Source: an uncultured Alistipes sp.
Lineage (GTDB): Bacteria; Bacteroidota; Bacteroidia; Bacteroidales; Rikenellaceae
Length of the DNA stretch: 64,000 nucleotides
Assembly: GCA_937911745.1 (NCBI GenBank)
Contig: CALDPX010000058.1
Location: 124,001-188,000 of the forward strand
Reading direction: 5' to 3'
The first letter of the stretch is position 1, and every line of letters begins with the position of its first letter. The notes below the pieces were generated by a model. That model was not told the origin of the DNA, did no database searches, and saw only the letters and a list, made by a program, of their open reading frames with translations. Shown here in pieces: positions 52,205-60,767 of the stretch. Both the position numbers and the translations under genes were made by a program.

Positions 52205-55038
52205 GCGAACAGGATAAAATAGTAATTACGGGTGCGAGGGTTAATAACCTGAAAAACGTGAGTCTGGAAATACCACGAGGAAGTTTGGTGGTAGTGACGG
52301 GCTTGTCGGGTAGTGGCAAATCCTCGCTCGCCTTCGACACCATCTATGCCGAGGGACAAAGACGCTATATGGAGACTCTCTCCTCCTATGCTCGCCAATT
52401 TGTGGGCACTATGGAGCGTCCGGATGTGGATAAGATAGAGGGACTAAGCCCCGTAGTTGCCATAGAGCAGAAAACTACCAACAAAAATCCTCGTTCTACG
52501 GTTGGTACCGTAACGGAGATTAACGACTTTCTGCGCCTGCTCTATGCTCGTGCCTCGCGAGCCTACTCTCCATATACGGGAGAGGAGATGGTGCACTACA
52601 CCGACGAACAAATCGTGTCACTCATCGAGGAGAACTTTGCAGGGCACAAGATAGCCCTCTTGGCACCCGTAGTGAAGGGGCGCAAGGGACACTACCGCGA
52701 ACTCTTCGAGGGCTTCATAAGGCGTGGCTACCTGCACGCCCGCATAGATGGCAAGGTGGTGGAGATGACCTCGGGTATGAAACTCGATCGCTACAAAACC
52801 CACACCATCGAACTCGTCATAGACCGCCTATTGGTGGGCGAGAGCGGTAGAGAACGCCTTGCAAAGAGTCTCAGGGAGGCTATGCGACAGGGTAAAGGCA
52901 CCTCGCTTGTCTATGACTACAATAGCGATACCGCACGTTACTATTCGCGCCATCTGATGTGCCCTACAACGGGCGCCTCGTTCGATGAGCCTGCGCCCTA
53001 CACCTTCTCGTTCAACTCCCCTCAAGGAGCCTGCCCCCATTGTGGAGGTTTGGGCGAAGAGGCAGTTTTCGATAGGGAAAAACTCCTGCCAAATGGCAAC
53101 CTCAGCATTGCCGAGGGAGGTATTGCACCCCTTGCCAAGTTGCGAACAAGTTGGTTTTTGAGCGTTATGGGGGCACTTGGACATCGCTACGACTTTACCA
53201 TTAATGACCCCGTAGGCACTCTCTCCGAGGAGGCTCTCTCGGCAATCATCAATGGCGATGCCGAGCCCGTACCCGTCCACAACCTCTACGGAACAAGTGG
53301 AGTGAGGATGATTGCCTGGCAGGGTATTTCGCACTTCATAGAGAGCAATACCGAGGATGGAACTCGTGGCTCGGGAGCCAAGTGGCTCGGACAATTCATA
53401 GAACATAAGCCGTGTAGTGTGTGTGGCGGAACGAGGCTCAAAAGTGACGCACTCTACTTCCGCATCGGGGGCAAGAACATTGCCGAGGTTAGCGAAATGA
53501 GCATTGAGGAACTTCGCAGTTGGATAGCCTCGGTACCCGAAGAGATGACCTCCAAGGAGCGAACCATAGCCCGCGAGATACTCAAAGAGATTGGCGAAAG
53601 ATTGGGCTTTTTGTGCGATGTAGGGTTGGGCTACCTCTCCCTTTCGCGCCCCTCGCGCTCGCTGTCGGGTGGCGAGAGCCAGCGCATAAGGCTCGCAACG
53701 CAGGTGGGCTCCAAACTCGTCAATGTCCTCTACATCCTCGATGAGCCGAGCATTGGTCTGCACCAAAGGGACAATCGCCGACTCATTGGCTCGCTGAAAA
53801 ACCTTCGCGATGAGGGTAATAGCGTTATTGTTGTGGAGCACGATGAGGAGATGATGCGCTCGGCAGATTGGATTGTCGATATGGGACCTCTGGCGGGACG
53901 CAAGGGTGGCGAAGTGGTGGCTGAGGGCACTTTTGAGGATATTGTGCGCTCCTCCTCGCTCACAGCAGACTATCTGTCGGGTAGGCGTACCATAGAAATC
54001 CCCGATGTGCGCTCCAAAGGCAATGGGAAACACATTGTAATAAAAGGAGCAAAGGGTAATAACCTGAAAAATGTGGACGCAAGAATTCCTCTGGGGATGA
54101 TGGTGTGCGTGACGGGTGTTAGCGGCAGCGGCAAGTCGTCACTCATTGGCGAAACCCTGCGTCCCTACCTAAGTCGCACCCTCTATCGCTCCTTCGACCA
54201 AGCACTACCGTTCGATAGTATCGAGGGCGTGGAGAATATAGATAAACTCGTGGTGGTGGACCAAAGCCCCATAGGTCGCACCCCGAGGAGTAACCCTGCA
54301 ACCTACTCCAATGTCTTTGCCGACATCCGCAAACTCTTCGAGAAAACCCCCGATGCACAAGTTAGGGGCTATGGCGCAGGCAGATTTTCGTTCAACGTGA
54401 AGGGCGGCAGATGTGAGGAGTGTAAGGGTGCAGGTGTGCAGACCATAGAGATGAACTTCCTGCCCGATGTCTATGTCACTTGCAAGGCTTGTGGCGGTCA
54501 CCGCTACAACCGAGAGACACTCGAAGTGAAGTATAAGGGCAAGAATATCGATGAGGTGCTGAGTATGACCATCAACCAGGCTGTGGAGTTCTTCGAGCCT
54601 GTACCAAAAATATACACCAAACTGAGGGCTATTCAGGAGGTGGGCTTGGGCTATCTGAAACTCGGTCAGAGTTGCACCACACTGTCGGGTGGCGAGAGCC
54701 AGAGGATAAAACTCGCCTCGGAACTTGCGGGCAGGGATACGGGACACGCTCTTTATATCTTCGATGAGCCCACCACAGGACTCCACTTCGAGGATATTCG
54801 CCAACTGCTGGCGGTCTTCCGCAAACTTGTCGATAGGGGCAATAGTGTCATCATCATCGAACACAACTTGGACGTTATAAAGTGTGCCGACTGGATTATC
54901 GATATGGGTCCCGAGGGCGGTAAGGCGGGCGGCTGCATTGTTGCCGAGGGCACGCCCGAAGAGGTCGCCACCAACCCTCATAGCCACACAGGTCGCTTCC
55001 TCGCCGAGGTGTTGGGTGTAATTCCTGCTCTGAAATAG
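52201..55038 (+). CDS. uvrA: Excinuclease ABC subunit A
   Basis: DNA damage sensor of nucleotide excision repair, 945 residues. Two ABC ATPase modules are seen: Walker A GLSGSGKSS at residue 34 with signature LSGGESQRIRLATQ near residue 490, and Walker A GVSGSGKSS near residue 640 with LSGGESQRIKLASELAG near residue 825 and Walker B ALYIFDEPTTGLH. Zinc-binding Cys pairs occur in ACPHCGG near residue 278, CSVCGG near residue 405 and CEECKGAGVQ...CKACGG near residues 738-765. The UvrB-binding segment SPVVAIEQKTTNKNPRSTVG is present near residue 84. It overlaps the amidase gene (ATGA). Confidence 0.97.
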   Translation: MSEQDKIVITGARVNNLKNVSLEIPRGSLVVVTGLSGSGKSSLAFDTIYAEGQRRYMETLSSYARQFVGTMERPDVDKIEGLSPVVAIEQKTTNKNPRSTVGTVTEINDFLRLLYARASRAYSPYTGEEMVHYTDEQIVSLIEENFAGHKIALLAPVVKGRKGHYRELFEGFIRRGYLHARIDGKVVEMTSGMKLDRYKTHTIELVIDRLLVGESGRERLAKSLREAMRQGKGTSLVYDYNSDTARYYSRHLMCPTTGASFDEPAPYTFSFNSPQGACPHCGGLGEEAVFDREKLLPNGNLSIAEGGIAPLAKLRTSWFLSVMGALGHRYDFTINDPVGTLSEEALSAIINGDAEPVPVHNLYGTSGVRMIAWQGISHFIESNTEDGTRGSGAKWLGQFIEHKPCSVCGGTRLKSDALYFRIGGKNIAEVSEMSIEELRSWIASVPEEMTSKERTIAREILKEIGERLGFLCDVGLGYLSLSRPSRSLSGGESQRIRLATQVGSKLVNVLYILDEPSIGLHQRDNRRLIGSLKNLRDEGNSVIVVEHDEEMMRSADWIVDMGPLAGRKGGEVVAEGTFEDIVRSSSLTADYLSGRRTIEIPDVRSKGNGKHIVIKGAKGNNLKNVDARIPLGMMVCVTGVSGSGKSSLIGETLRPYLSRTLYRSFDQALPFDSIEGVENIDKLVVVDQSPIGRTPRSNPATYSNVFADIRKLFEKTPDAQVRGYGAGRFSFNVKGGRCEECKGAGVQTIEMNFLPDVYVTCKACGGHRYNRETLEVKYKGKNIDEVLSMTINQAVEFFEPVPKIYTKLRAIQEVGLGYLKLGQSCTTLSGGESQRIKLASELAGRDTGHALYIFDEPTTGLHFEDIRQLLAVFRKLVDRGNSVIIIEHNLDVIKCADWIIDMGPEGGKAGGCIVAEGTPEEVATNPHSHTGRFLAEVLGVIPALK

Positions 55039-55152
55039 GCGAGCAGAACCCCATAGTACTACACACCACGTTTCCTATTGTTATCTTTCATTGTTACCCT
55101 CCCCAAAAAGGGAGAGGAGTGTGTCTACTCATTTCCACACCACACCTCTAAT

Positions 55153-55328
55153 TCCTTTGAAAAGGAGGGCTTTCCCTGGGTTCGAGCCCCAAAGGAGCAC
55201 GGCGGAGCGAAGCGACAAGTCCCCCTTTGTCAAAGGGGGATTTAGGGGGAATGTAAATACTGATCACCGAAACGAAAAAAGGGATGACCAAAGTCATCCC
55301 TTCGTTCCGGTGATCCGCCTGGGGCTCG
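55153..55328. repeat. Copy A of a perfect 176-bp duplication carrying a tRNA-Lys 3' fragment
   Basis: Identical base for base to 55378-55553. It contains GAAAAGGAGGGC, a T-arm-like CCTGGGTTCGAGCCCC (55175-55190, opposite in orientation to the tRNA), a CCCCCTTT-GTC-AAAGGGGG stem, the tRNA-Lys terminator (55279-55302) and, at its right end, the last 18 bases of tRNA-Lys. The tRNA fragment stops inside the T-arm; the rest of the gene is missing here. Confidence 0.9.
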
Positions 55329-55377
55329 GGGTGCTTGTGCACCCCGTTGGGGTTGTGTTTACAATCCTCCCAAACCC

Positions 55378-55553
55378 TCCTTTGAAAAGGAGGGCTTTCC
55401 CTGGGTTCGAGCCCCAAAGGAGCACGGCGGAGCGAAGCGACAAGTCCCCCTTTGTCAAAGGGGGATTTAGGGGGAATGTAAATACTGATCACCGAAACGA
55501 AAAAAGGGATGACCAAAGTCATCCCTTCGTTCCGGTGATCCGCCTGGGGCTCG
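55378..55553. repeat. Copy B of the 176-bp duplication, joined to the intact tRNA-Lys
   Basis: Second copy, offset by exactly 225 bases from copy A. Its right end runs into the true tRNA-Lys gene. An inverted copy of the T-arm (CCTGGGTTCGAGCCCC at 55400-55415) faces the real T-arm (55546-55561), about 130 bases apart. GATCACCGAAACGAA and TTCGTTCCGGTGATC flank the terminator, so the acceptor end of the tRNA could pair with its 3' trailer. Confidence 0.9.
55498..55527 (-). terminator. Terminator of tRNA-Lys
   Basis: AAGGGATGAC (55504-55513) and GTCATCCCTT (55518-55527) form a perfect stem with loop CAAA. The minus strand continues into a T-run. A second identical terminator lies at 55273-55302 in copy A. 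Confidence 0.8.
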
Positions 55554-55608
55554 AACCCAGGACCCCAGCATTAAAAGTGCTGTGCTCTACCAGCTGAGCT
55601 AGCGAATC
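55536..55608 (-). tRNA. tRNA-Lys (TTT)
   Basis: A 73-nt cloverleaf. The acceptor GATTCGC pairs with GCGGATC (one T-G pair), discriminator A. The anticodon stem CAGCA/TGCTG has loop CTTTTAA, giving anticodon TTT. T-arm CCTGGGTTCGAGCCCCAGG. CCA is not encoded. Confidence 0.95.
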
Positions 55609-55634
55609 ATCGCGCTTTCAGTCCAAAAGCGGTG

Positions 55635-55665
55635 CAAAGATAAGTCAAATTTCCTTATTCGCAAA
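55635..55665 (-). promoter_or_regulatory. Promoter of tRNA-Lys
   Basis: Minus strand -33 TTTG (plus CAAA at 55662-55665), a 19-base spacer and -7 box TATCTTTG (plus CAAAGATA at 55635-55642), 26 bases before the tRNA. Confidence 0.65.
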
Positions 55666-55721
55666 CTCTTTGGGTATTTTTTTTCGCCGAGCGCATTTTT
55701 TTGGTTTACAAAGGTTGCCAT

Positions 55722-57098
55722 TTAGAGCATCCCCTTTATGTACTTAAAGAGTTTGTAGGGCATATAACGCAGTGGAAGGTCGAGGTGACGTGGGGTGGTT
55801 ACCACTGTGCGCTGGTGCGAGAACGATAGAAAACTCTCCTTGCCGTGGTAGCGTCCCATGCCCGACATTCCAACACCACCAAAGGGTGCTTTCTCATTCA
55901 CAATGTGCATAATCGTATCGTTGATACAAGCACCACCCGAGAGTGTGTGACCTAACAACTCCTCGCCCTTGCTCTTTGTGCCGAAGTAGTAGAGTGCCAG
56001 AGGGTGCGGGCGTGAAGTGATAAATTCCACAACCTGCTCTTCCCGCTCGTAGGTTACTACGGGCAATATGGGACCGAATATCTCCTCCTGCATAACACTT
56101 ACACCGAGGTCTGTAATCTCCAAGAGTGTGGGCTCTATGTATCTCTCCGTGGGGTCTATGGTGCCGCCAAAGAGAACCTTGCCATCTGCAAGATAGCCAC
56201 TCACTCGCTCAAAAGCCTTGCCACTCACCATTCTGCCGTAGTGTTTGCTTTGCTGCGGGTTGCTACCGTGCAACTGCTCCAACGCCTTGCCATAAGCCTC
56301 CACGAAGCGACTCTTCTGCGAGGAGTGGATGAGCAAGTAATCTGGCGCAATGCAGGTCTGTCCCGAGTTTATGGTTTTGCCCCACGCAATACGTTTGGCG
56401 GCGACCTCCACATCAGCCTCGGGGGTTACGATGCAGGGGCTTTTGCCTCCCAACTCCAAGACTACGGGTGTGAGGTGCTGTGCCGCTGCCTCCATAACGG
56501 TTTTACCGAGCATGGGTGAGCCTGTGAAAAAAATAAGGTCGAAGTGCTGCTCCAAGAGAGCGGTGTTCATATCGCGGTGACCATTGAAAATTGTGACATA
56601 CCTCTCCTCGAAGGTGCTACCTATCATCTGTGTCAACGCCTGTGCAACGCAAGGAACGTAGGGCGAGGTTTTAAGTACTGCTGTACAGCCTGCCGAGATG
56701 GCTCCCACCAGAGGGTTGAGAAGTAGTTGTACTGGATAGTTCCAAGGCGCAATGATGAGTGCTGTGCCGAGAGGCTGGGTGAGCACTCGGGTGGTGGAAG
56801 GGAACATCTTGATGGGCGAGCCTACCTTGCGACAGCGCATCCAACTCCTTAGGTGGCGCAGGTGATGGCGAATTTCTCCCTTTACGATGCTCAGTTCGGT
56901 CAGCACCGCCTCTTGGTAGGACTTGTGCAGGTCCTGCCATAAGGCGTCACACAGAGGTCTTTCCCAGTCGTCCAAAGCCTCCAAAAGTCGATTTAGTTGT
57001 CTGATACGAAATGCATAGGGGAGTGTCGCGCCCGAACTAAAATATGCTCTTTGCGACTCCACCTTAGCACCTACAAATTCCGAAAGTTGGTTGTTCAC
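55722..57098 (-). CDS. Aldehyde dehydrogenase (short ALDH3-like)
   Basis: NAD(P)-dependent oxidation of an aldehyde to a carboxylate, 458 residues, the shorter length typical of ALDH3/coniferyl or fatty-aldehyde enzymes. Catalytic Glu is near residue 213 in PVVLELGGKSPCIV and catalytic Cys near residue 248 in INSGQTCIAPDYLL. The cofactor segment LIIAPWNYPVQLLLNPLVGA lies near residue 112. A hydrophobic C-terminus (LPLRYMPYKLFKYIKGML) may touch the membrane. The frame starts with GTG at 57098; no better ATG is close. The aldehyde substrate is unknown. Confidence 0.92.
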   Translation of the reverse strand: MNNQLSEFVGAKVESQRAYFSSGATLPYAFRIRQLNRLLEALDDWERPLCDALWQDLHKSYQEAVLTELSIVKGEIRHHLRHLRSWMRCRKVGSPIKMFPSTTRVLTQPLGTALIIAPWNYPVQLLLNPLVGAISAGCTAVLKTSPYVPCVAQALTQMIGSTFEERYVTIFNGHRDMNTALLEQHFDLIFFTGSPMLGKTVMEAAAQHLTPVVLELGGKSPCIVTPEADVEVAAKRIAWGKTINSGQTCIAPDYLLIHSSQKSRFVEAYGKALEQLHGSNPQQSKHYGRMVSGKAFERVSGYLADGKVLFGGTIDPTERYIEPTLLEITDLGVSVMQEEIFGPILPVVTYEREEQVVEFITSRPHPLALYYFGTKSKGEELLGHTLSGGACINDTIMHIVNEKAPFGGVGMSGMGRYHGKESFLSFSHQRTVVTTPRHLDLPLRYMPYKLFKYIKGML

Positions 57099-57110
57099 GA
57101 TTTATAAGTT

Positions 57111-57154
57111 CAAAAATTAAAAAATCCCCCTACCACACACGTAGCAGGGGGATT
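57111..57154 (-). terminator. Terminator after the ROK kinase gene
   Basis: AATCCCCC (57123-57130) pairs with GGGGGATT (57147-57154), with inner TAC/GTA. The minus strand continues with a T-rich run. It lies between the ROK stop (57171) and the ALDH start. Confidence 0.8.
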
Positions 57155-57170
57155 GCTCTCTGGTGTGCGA

Positions 57171-58214
57171 TTATTTTTTCAGTGCAGCAATAGCGTTGAG
57201 TGCGAGTGCCGAAGCACCAAGAATGGCGGCGTTGTCGCCCAACTTGGAGAACATCACCTTCGTATCCTTCATACTGCGCATCATGTACTGGTCGAGGTAC
57301 TTTTTCAGAGGTGTCATCAGCAAGTTGCCTGCCTTAGTGGGACCACCAAAGAGGAATACTGCCTCGGGAGCAGTTACGGCTGCTGCGGTAGCAATACCAA
57401 GAGCCAAATAGTGTGCCGTAATGTCCCACACCTCCAATGCCAAGAGGTCGCCCTCGGCGGCTGCAATACTTACATCTTTGGCAGTGAGTTTGTCGCGCTC
57501 AATTTTGCGGAGCGCACTGGGAGTGCCCGTATTGTCGATGAGGTTGAGGGCAGTACGGCGGATGCCGGTTGCAGAAGCGTAGGTCTCCAAGCAACCATTG
57601 TTGCCGCAACCGCAGTTACGACCGCCAGGCTCGACGATGATGTGACCGAGTTCGCCGGCAAAGGAGTTGTGACCATAGACGATGTCACCATTGCTTACAA
57701 ATCCGCTACCCAATCCCGTGCCAAGAGTAATCTCCACAAGGTCTTTGCGTTTGAGGGTCTTGCCGCCACCATAGTACAACTCTCCGAGTGCGGCAGCGTT
57801 GGCGTCGTTTGTCATAGCCACAGCCTTGATGGTGGGGAAACGTTTTTTGAGCAGTTTTACAATCTCACATCGATTTTGTTTCTCAAACTCACCAAGTACC
57901 TCTTTGGAGGGTTTGCTGCGATCTTTCCATGTAAGGTTTGGTGCGTTCATAACAGCCCCTTTGTAGAAGTTGGCATTGGGAGCACCAATGCCGATACCGT
58001 CTATTTTGCCATCCTCGGGAGCGGCCTCAACGAGTCGATCAATGGCTGCATAGAGCAGATCCATATATTCATCAAAGAATACGGGACCATCCTCGTTGGT
58101 TGAACGCTGGGTGTGGAACTCTGTGCGTGCGAGACAGTTGCCCTCGCGGTCGATAAGTCCGAGTACGGTGTTGGTGCCGCCTACATCAATACCGATGGTG
58201 AGTTGTTTTTTCAT
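57171..58214 (-). CDS. ROK-family glucokinase
   Basis: Sugar kinase of 347 residues. ATP-binding GIDVGGTNTVLGLIDREG at residues 8-25, the ROK signature around LGTGLGSGFVSNGDIVYGHN near residue 158, the catalytic-site ELGHIIVE near residue 185, and a zinc-binding CGCGNNGCLE near residue 200 are all present. No HTH precedes the kinase, so it is an enzyme and not a NagC-type regulator. Glucose is the likely substrate; other hexoses are possible. Confidence 0.9.
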   Translation of the reverse strand: MKKQLTIGIDVGGTNTVLGLIDREGNCLARTEFHTQRSTNEDGPVFFDEYMDLLYAAIDRLVEAAPEDGKIDGIGIGAPNANFYKGAVMNAPNLTWKDRSKPSKEVLGEFEKQNRCEIVKLLKKRFPTIKAVAMTNDANAAALGELYYGGGKTLKRKDLVEITLGTGLGSGFVSNGDIVYGHNSFAGELGHIIVEPGGRNCGCGNNGCLETYASATGIRRTALNLIDNTGTPSALRKIERDKLTAKDVSIAAAEGDLLALEVWDITAHYLALGIATAAAVTAPEAVFLFGGPTKAGNLLMTPLKKYLDQYMMRSMKDTKVMFSKLGDNAAILGASALALNAIAALKK

Positions 58215-58268
58215 CGTCTTAGCAAGTATTTGTTAGTTAATTTTTTTGGTTTGTCCTATTTCCAATCT

Positions 58269-58276
58269 CAAAAATA
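58269..58276 (-). promoter_or_regulatory. -7 box for the ROK kinase
   Basis: Minus-strand TATTTTTG 54 bases before the ATG at 58214. Confidence 0.45.
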
Positions 58277-58309
58277 CTTTTTTTTCTGTAAACACACAAC
58301 TAAAATGAG

Positions 58310-58317
58310 TATATTTG
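58310..58317 (+). promoter_or_regulatory. -7 box for the prenyl synthase
   Basis: TATATTTG 25 bases before the ATG at 58343. A TTG at 58325 in frame would be at the transcription start, which favours the ATG. Confidence 0.5.
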
Positions 58318-58342
58318 CACAAAATTGATACCACATAAGGCT

Positions 58343-59317
58343 ATGTACACACTCTCTGAATTGCAAAAATGCGTGGCAAACTACATGGACAACCTCAATG
58401 TTGACGGTTCGCCACACTCGCTCTATGAGCCAATCAGTTATTCGCTTTCGGCGGGGGGCAAGCGTTTGCGCCCGATGCTCACAGTCTTGGCATGCAACAT
58501 CTTCTCGGACAACGCACTCTCGGCACTGCCTGCGGCGGCGGCTTTGGAGGTGTTCCACACCTTCACTCTGCTCCACGATGACGTGATGGATAACGCTACC
58601 GTAAGGCGAGGCAAACCCTCGGTCTATGGCAAGTGGGGTACGAATGCCGCTCTGCTCTCGGGCGATGCGATGATGATATACTCCTATAAACTCCTCCAAC
58701 AGACCCCCGTAGAGTATCTGCCCGCAGTGCTCGGCTGTTTCAACTATACGGCTATGACCGTCTGCGAGGGGCAGCAGGTAGATATGGAATTTGAGAGTCG
58801 CAATGATGTAACTATGGAGGAGTATATGGCGATGATTGACAAAAAGACCGCCGCTCTGCTTGCGGGTGCTACGATGATTGGTGCCATTCAGGGCGGTGCA
58901 GACACTCTCAGCCGTCAGCACCTCTTTTCGTTTGCCACCTCGCTTGGCTTGGCTTTCCAATTGCAAGACGACTTGCTGGATGCCTACGGTACCGAAGCAC
59001 AACTCGGTAAACCCATCGGTGGCGACATCTTGGAGGGCAAAAAGAGTTTTCTGATGCTCACCGCATTTGACCAAGCCGATTCCGCCACACGCAAGAGGTT
59101 GCAGGTGCTTCTTGAAGAGTGCGAAATGGCTCCCGAGAAGAAGATAGTGGAGGTTATTGCCATCTACGACTCCTTGGGTGTGAGGGAGATTGCCGAGAGG
59201 GAGATTAATGCCCAGTTCTCGAAGGCTATGGAGTCGCTTGCGAGTCTTGAAGCACCCTCCGAAAGGGTAGACCCCCTTAGAATGTTGGCGCAGAGTCTGC
59301 TGGGAAGAAATAAATAG
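58343..59317 (+). CDS. Trans-isoprenyl diphosphate synthase
   Basis: Condenses isopentenyl diphosphate with an allylic diphosphate. The 324 residues show both Asp-rich motifs: LLHDDVMDNATVRRGKPS (DDxxD near residue 79) and FQLQDDLLDAYGT (near residue 209), plus SAGGKRLRPML near residue 38. The product chain length cannot be fixed from sequence; farnesyl or geranylgeranyl diphosphate are likely because small residues precede the first motif. It is near dxs, the first enzyme of isoprenoid synthesis, but in a separate transcript. The U32 gene follows 85 bases on. Confidence 0.9.
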   Translation: MYTLSELQKCVANYMDNLNVDGSPHSLYEPISYSLSAGGKRLRPMLTVLACNIFSDNALSALPAAAALEVFHTFTLLHDDVMDNATVRRGKPSVYGKWGTNAALLSGDAMMIYSYKLLQQTPVEYLPAVLGCFNYTAMTVCEGQQVDMEFESRNDVTMEEYMAMIDKKTAALLAGATMIGAIQGGADTLSRQHLFSFATSLGLAFQLQDDLLDAYGTEAQLGKPIGGDILEGKKSFLMLTAFDQADSATRKRLQVLLEECEMAPEKKIVEVIAIYDSLGVREIAEREINAQFSKAMESLASLEAPSERVDPLRMLAQSLLGRNK

Positions 59318-59350
59318 AATTCAAAATTCAAAATTCAAAATTCAAAATTG
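59318..59350. repeat. 7-bp-period tract after the prenyl synthase
   Basis: AATTCAA occurs four times in a row followed by AATTG, with the same period as the tracts at 13340 and 33447. The GGGG/CCCC motif at 59351-59392 (CCCCCTC and GAGGGGG arms) follows. Confidence 0.6.
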
Positions 59351-59402
59351 TTCCCCCTCTAAGTTAGGGTGAGTCCTCGAAGATGGAGGGGGTTTGTCGG
59401 AA

Positions 59403-60641
59403 ATGAAACGTAGTGATATAGAGATAATGGCACCTTGTGGGTGCTACGAGGCGCTACATGCGGCTATTGCTGCGGGTGCCGATTCGGTATATTTTGGTGT
59501 GGGACAGCTCAATATGCGCTCCGCATCGGCTGCCAACTTCACACTTGATGACCTTGCGAAAATCGTCGCCATTGCGCACGAGCACGGCAAAAAAGCCTAC
59601 CTTACGGTCAATACTGTGGTCTATGAGGGCGAAATCGAAACCCTCCACGCACTGCTCGATAGGGCTGCCGAGGAGAAGGTTGATGCTGTTATTGTGAGCG
59701 ACCAGGCGGCTATACTCTACGCTCGCTCGAAGGGTTTGGAGGTGCATATCTCCACACAACTCTCCATATCCAACAGCGAAACAGTCCGCTTCTACTCCCA
59801 GTGGGCAGATACGGTGGTGCTGGCACGCGAACTCTCGTTGGAGCAGGTGAGGGGAGTCTACGACAAGATTGAGAGTGAGAATATCTGCGGTCCTAATGGC
59901 GAGAAGGTCAAAATCGAGATGTTTGCGCACGGTGCGCTGTGTATGAGTGTCAGTGGCAAGTGTTTCCTTTCGCTCCACGCTACGGGTTGCTCAGCAAATA
60001 GGGGTGCTTGTCGCCAAATATGCCGCCACGCCTACAAACTTGTGGATAGGGATACGGGCGAGGAGTTGCACGCCGAGGGCACCTATCTGCTCTCGCCCAA
60101 AGACCTCTGCACCATCGACTTCTTGGATAAGTTTGTGGATGCAGGCGTGAGGGTGCTGAAAATTGAGGGTAGGGCTCGTCCTGCCGAGTATGTCAAGAGG
60201 GTGGTGGAGTGCTACGACAGGGCTCTGAGGGCTATCGAGCACGGCTCGTTTACCCCCGAACGCATCGCCAAGTGGAAGGAAGAACTCTCTACGGTCTTCA
60301 ATCGAGGCTTCTGGGGTGGTTACTACCTCAACCAGCCCGTTGTAGAACTGAGCCAAAACTATGGTTCTTCGGCTACGGTCAAGAAGGTCTATGTCGGTAG
60401 GGTTACCAACGTCTTTAAGAAGATAAAGGTTGCCGAGGTGCTCATTGAGGCTTCGCCCCTCGAACTCGGAAGGAAGATACTCATCTCGGGCGAAACAACG
60501 GGTGCTGTGGAGTTCAAGCCCGACCAAATATGGGTAGATGAGCGCCCCGCAGAGGTTGCCTCGCAGGGTAAAAAGTGCTCCATAAAGTTGCCACAACCCG
60601 TACATCGTGGCGATAGGCTATATAAATATGTAGAGGCTTAA
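59403..60641 (+). CDS. U32-family peptidase-like protein (TrhP/YegQ type)
   Basis: About 412 residues. The barrel start MAPCGCYEALHAAIAAGADS and VYFGVGQLNMR is the U32 hallmark. A Cys cluster at about residues 180-210 (GALCMSVSGKCFLS; GCSANRGACRQICRH) matches the TrhP/RlhA branch, which hydroxylates tRNA or rRNA uridine or cytidine and is not a real protease in E. coli. LSPKDLCTIDFLDKFVDAGV and KIEGRARPAEYV follow. RNA modification is therefore the best guess. The ATG at 59403 is used; an in-frame TTG at 59394 is less likely. It ends convergent to rplY, with a hairpin repeat in the gap. Confidence 0.85.
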   Translation: MKRSDIEIMAPCGCYEALHAAIAAGADSVYFGVGQLNMRSASAANFTLDDLAKIVAIAHEHGKKAYLTVNTVVYEGEIETLHALLDRAAEEKVDAVIVSDQAAILYARSKGLEVHISTQLSISNSETVRFYSQWADTVVLARELSLEQVRGVYDKIESENICGPNGEKVKIEMFAHGALCMSVSGKCFLSLHATGCSANRGACRQICRHAYKLVDRDTGEELHAEGTYLLSPKDLCTIDFLDKFVDAGVRVLKIEGRARPAEYVKRVVECYDRALRAIEHGSFTPERIAKWKEELSTVFNRGFWGGYYLNQPVVELSQNYGSSATVKKVYVGRVTNVFKKIKVAEVLIEASPLELGRKILISGETTGAVEFKPDQIWVDERPAEVASQGKKCSIKLPQPVHRGDRLYKYVEA

Positions 60642-60667
60642 CGGGCGATTGTGCCTTGTGGGTGATT

Positions 60668-60752
60668 TCTACACCAAAACAGAGAGCGGACTCCTCGGTT
60701 TACTAAGCGTAAAAGAGGAGTCCGCTCTTTGAATTCTGGTGCAAGGAGCACC
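60668..60752 (-). repeat. Hairpin repeat copy R6
   Basis: GAGCGGACTCCTC (60684-60696) pairs perfectly with GAGGAGTCCGCTC (60715-60727), and the apical TTTAC (60699-60703) with GTAAA (60709-60713). On the minus strand the copy reads ACATATAACAGGTGCTCC at its start, matching ACATATAACGGGTGCTTT at R2 on the plus strand. It lies in the convergent gap between the U32 gene and rplY and could serve as a terminator for both. Confidence 0.75.
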
Positions 60753-60767
60753 TGTTATATGTCTTTT

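Noticed and set aside
55091..55597. 168-codon frame across the tRNA-Lys flank
   Set aside because: It translates the duplicated non-coding repeat twice and runs into the tRNA gene.
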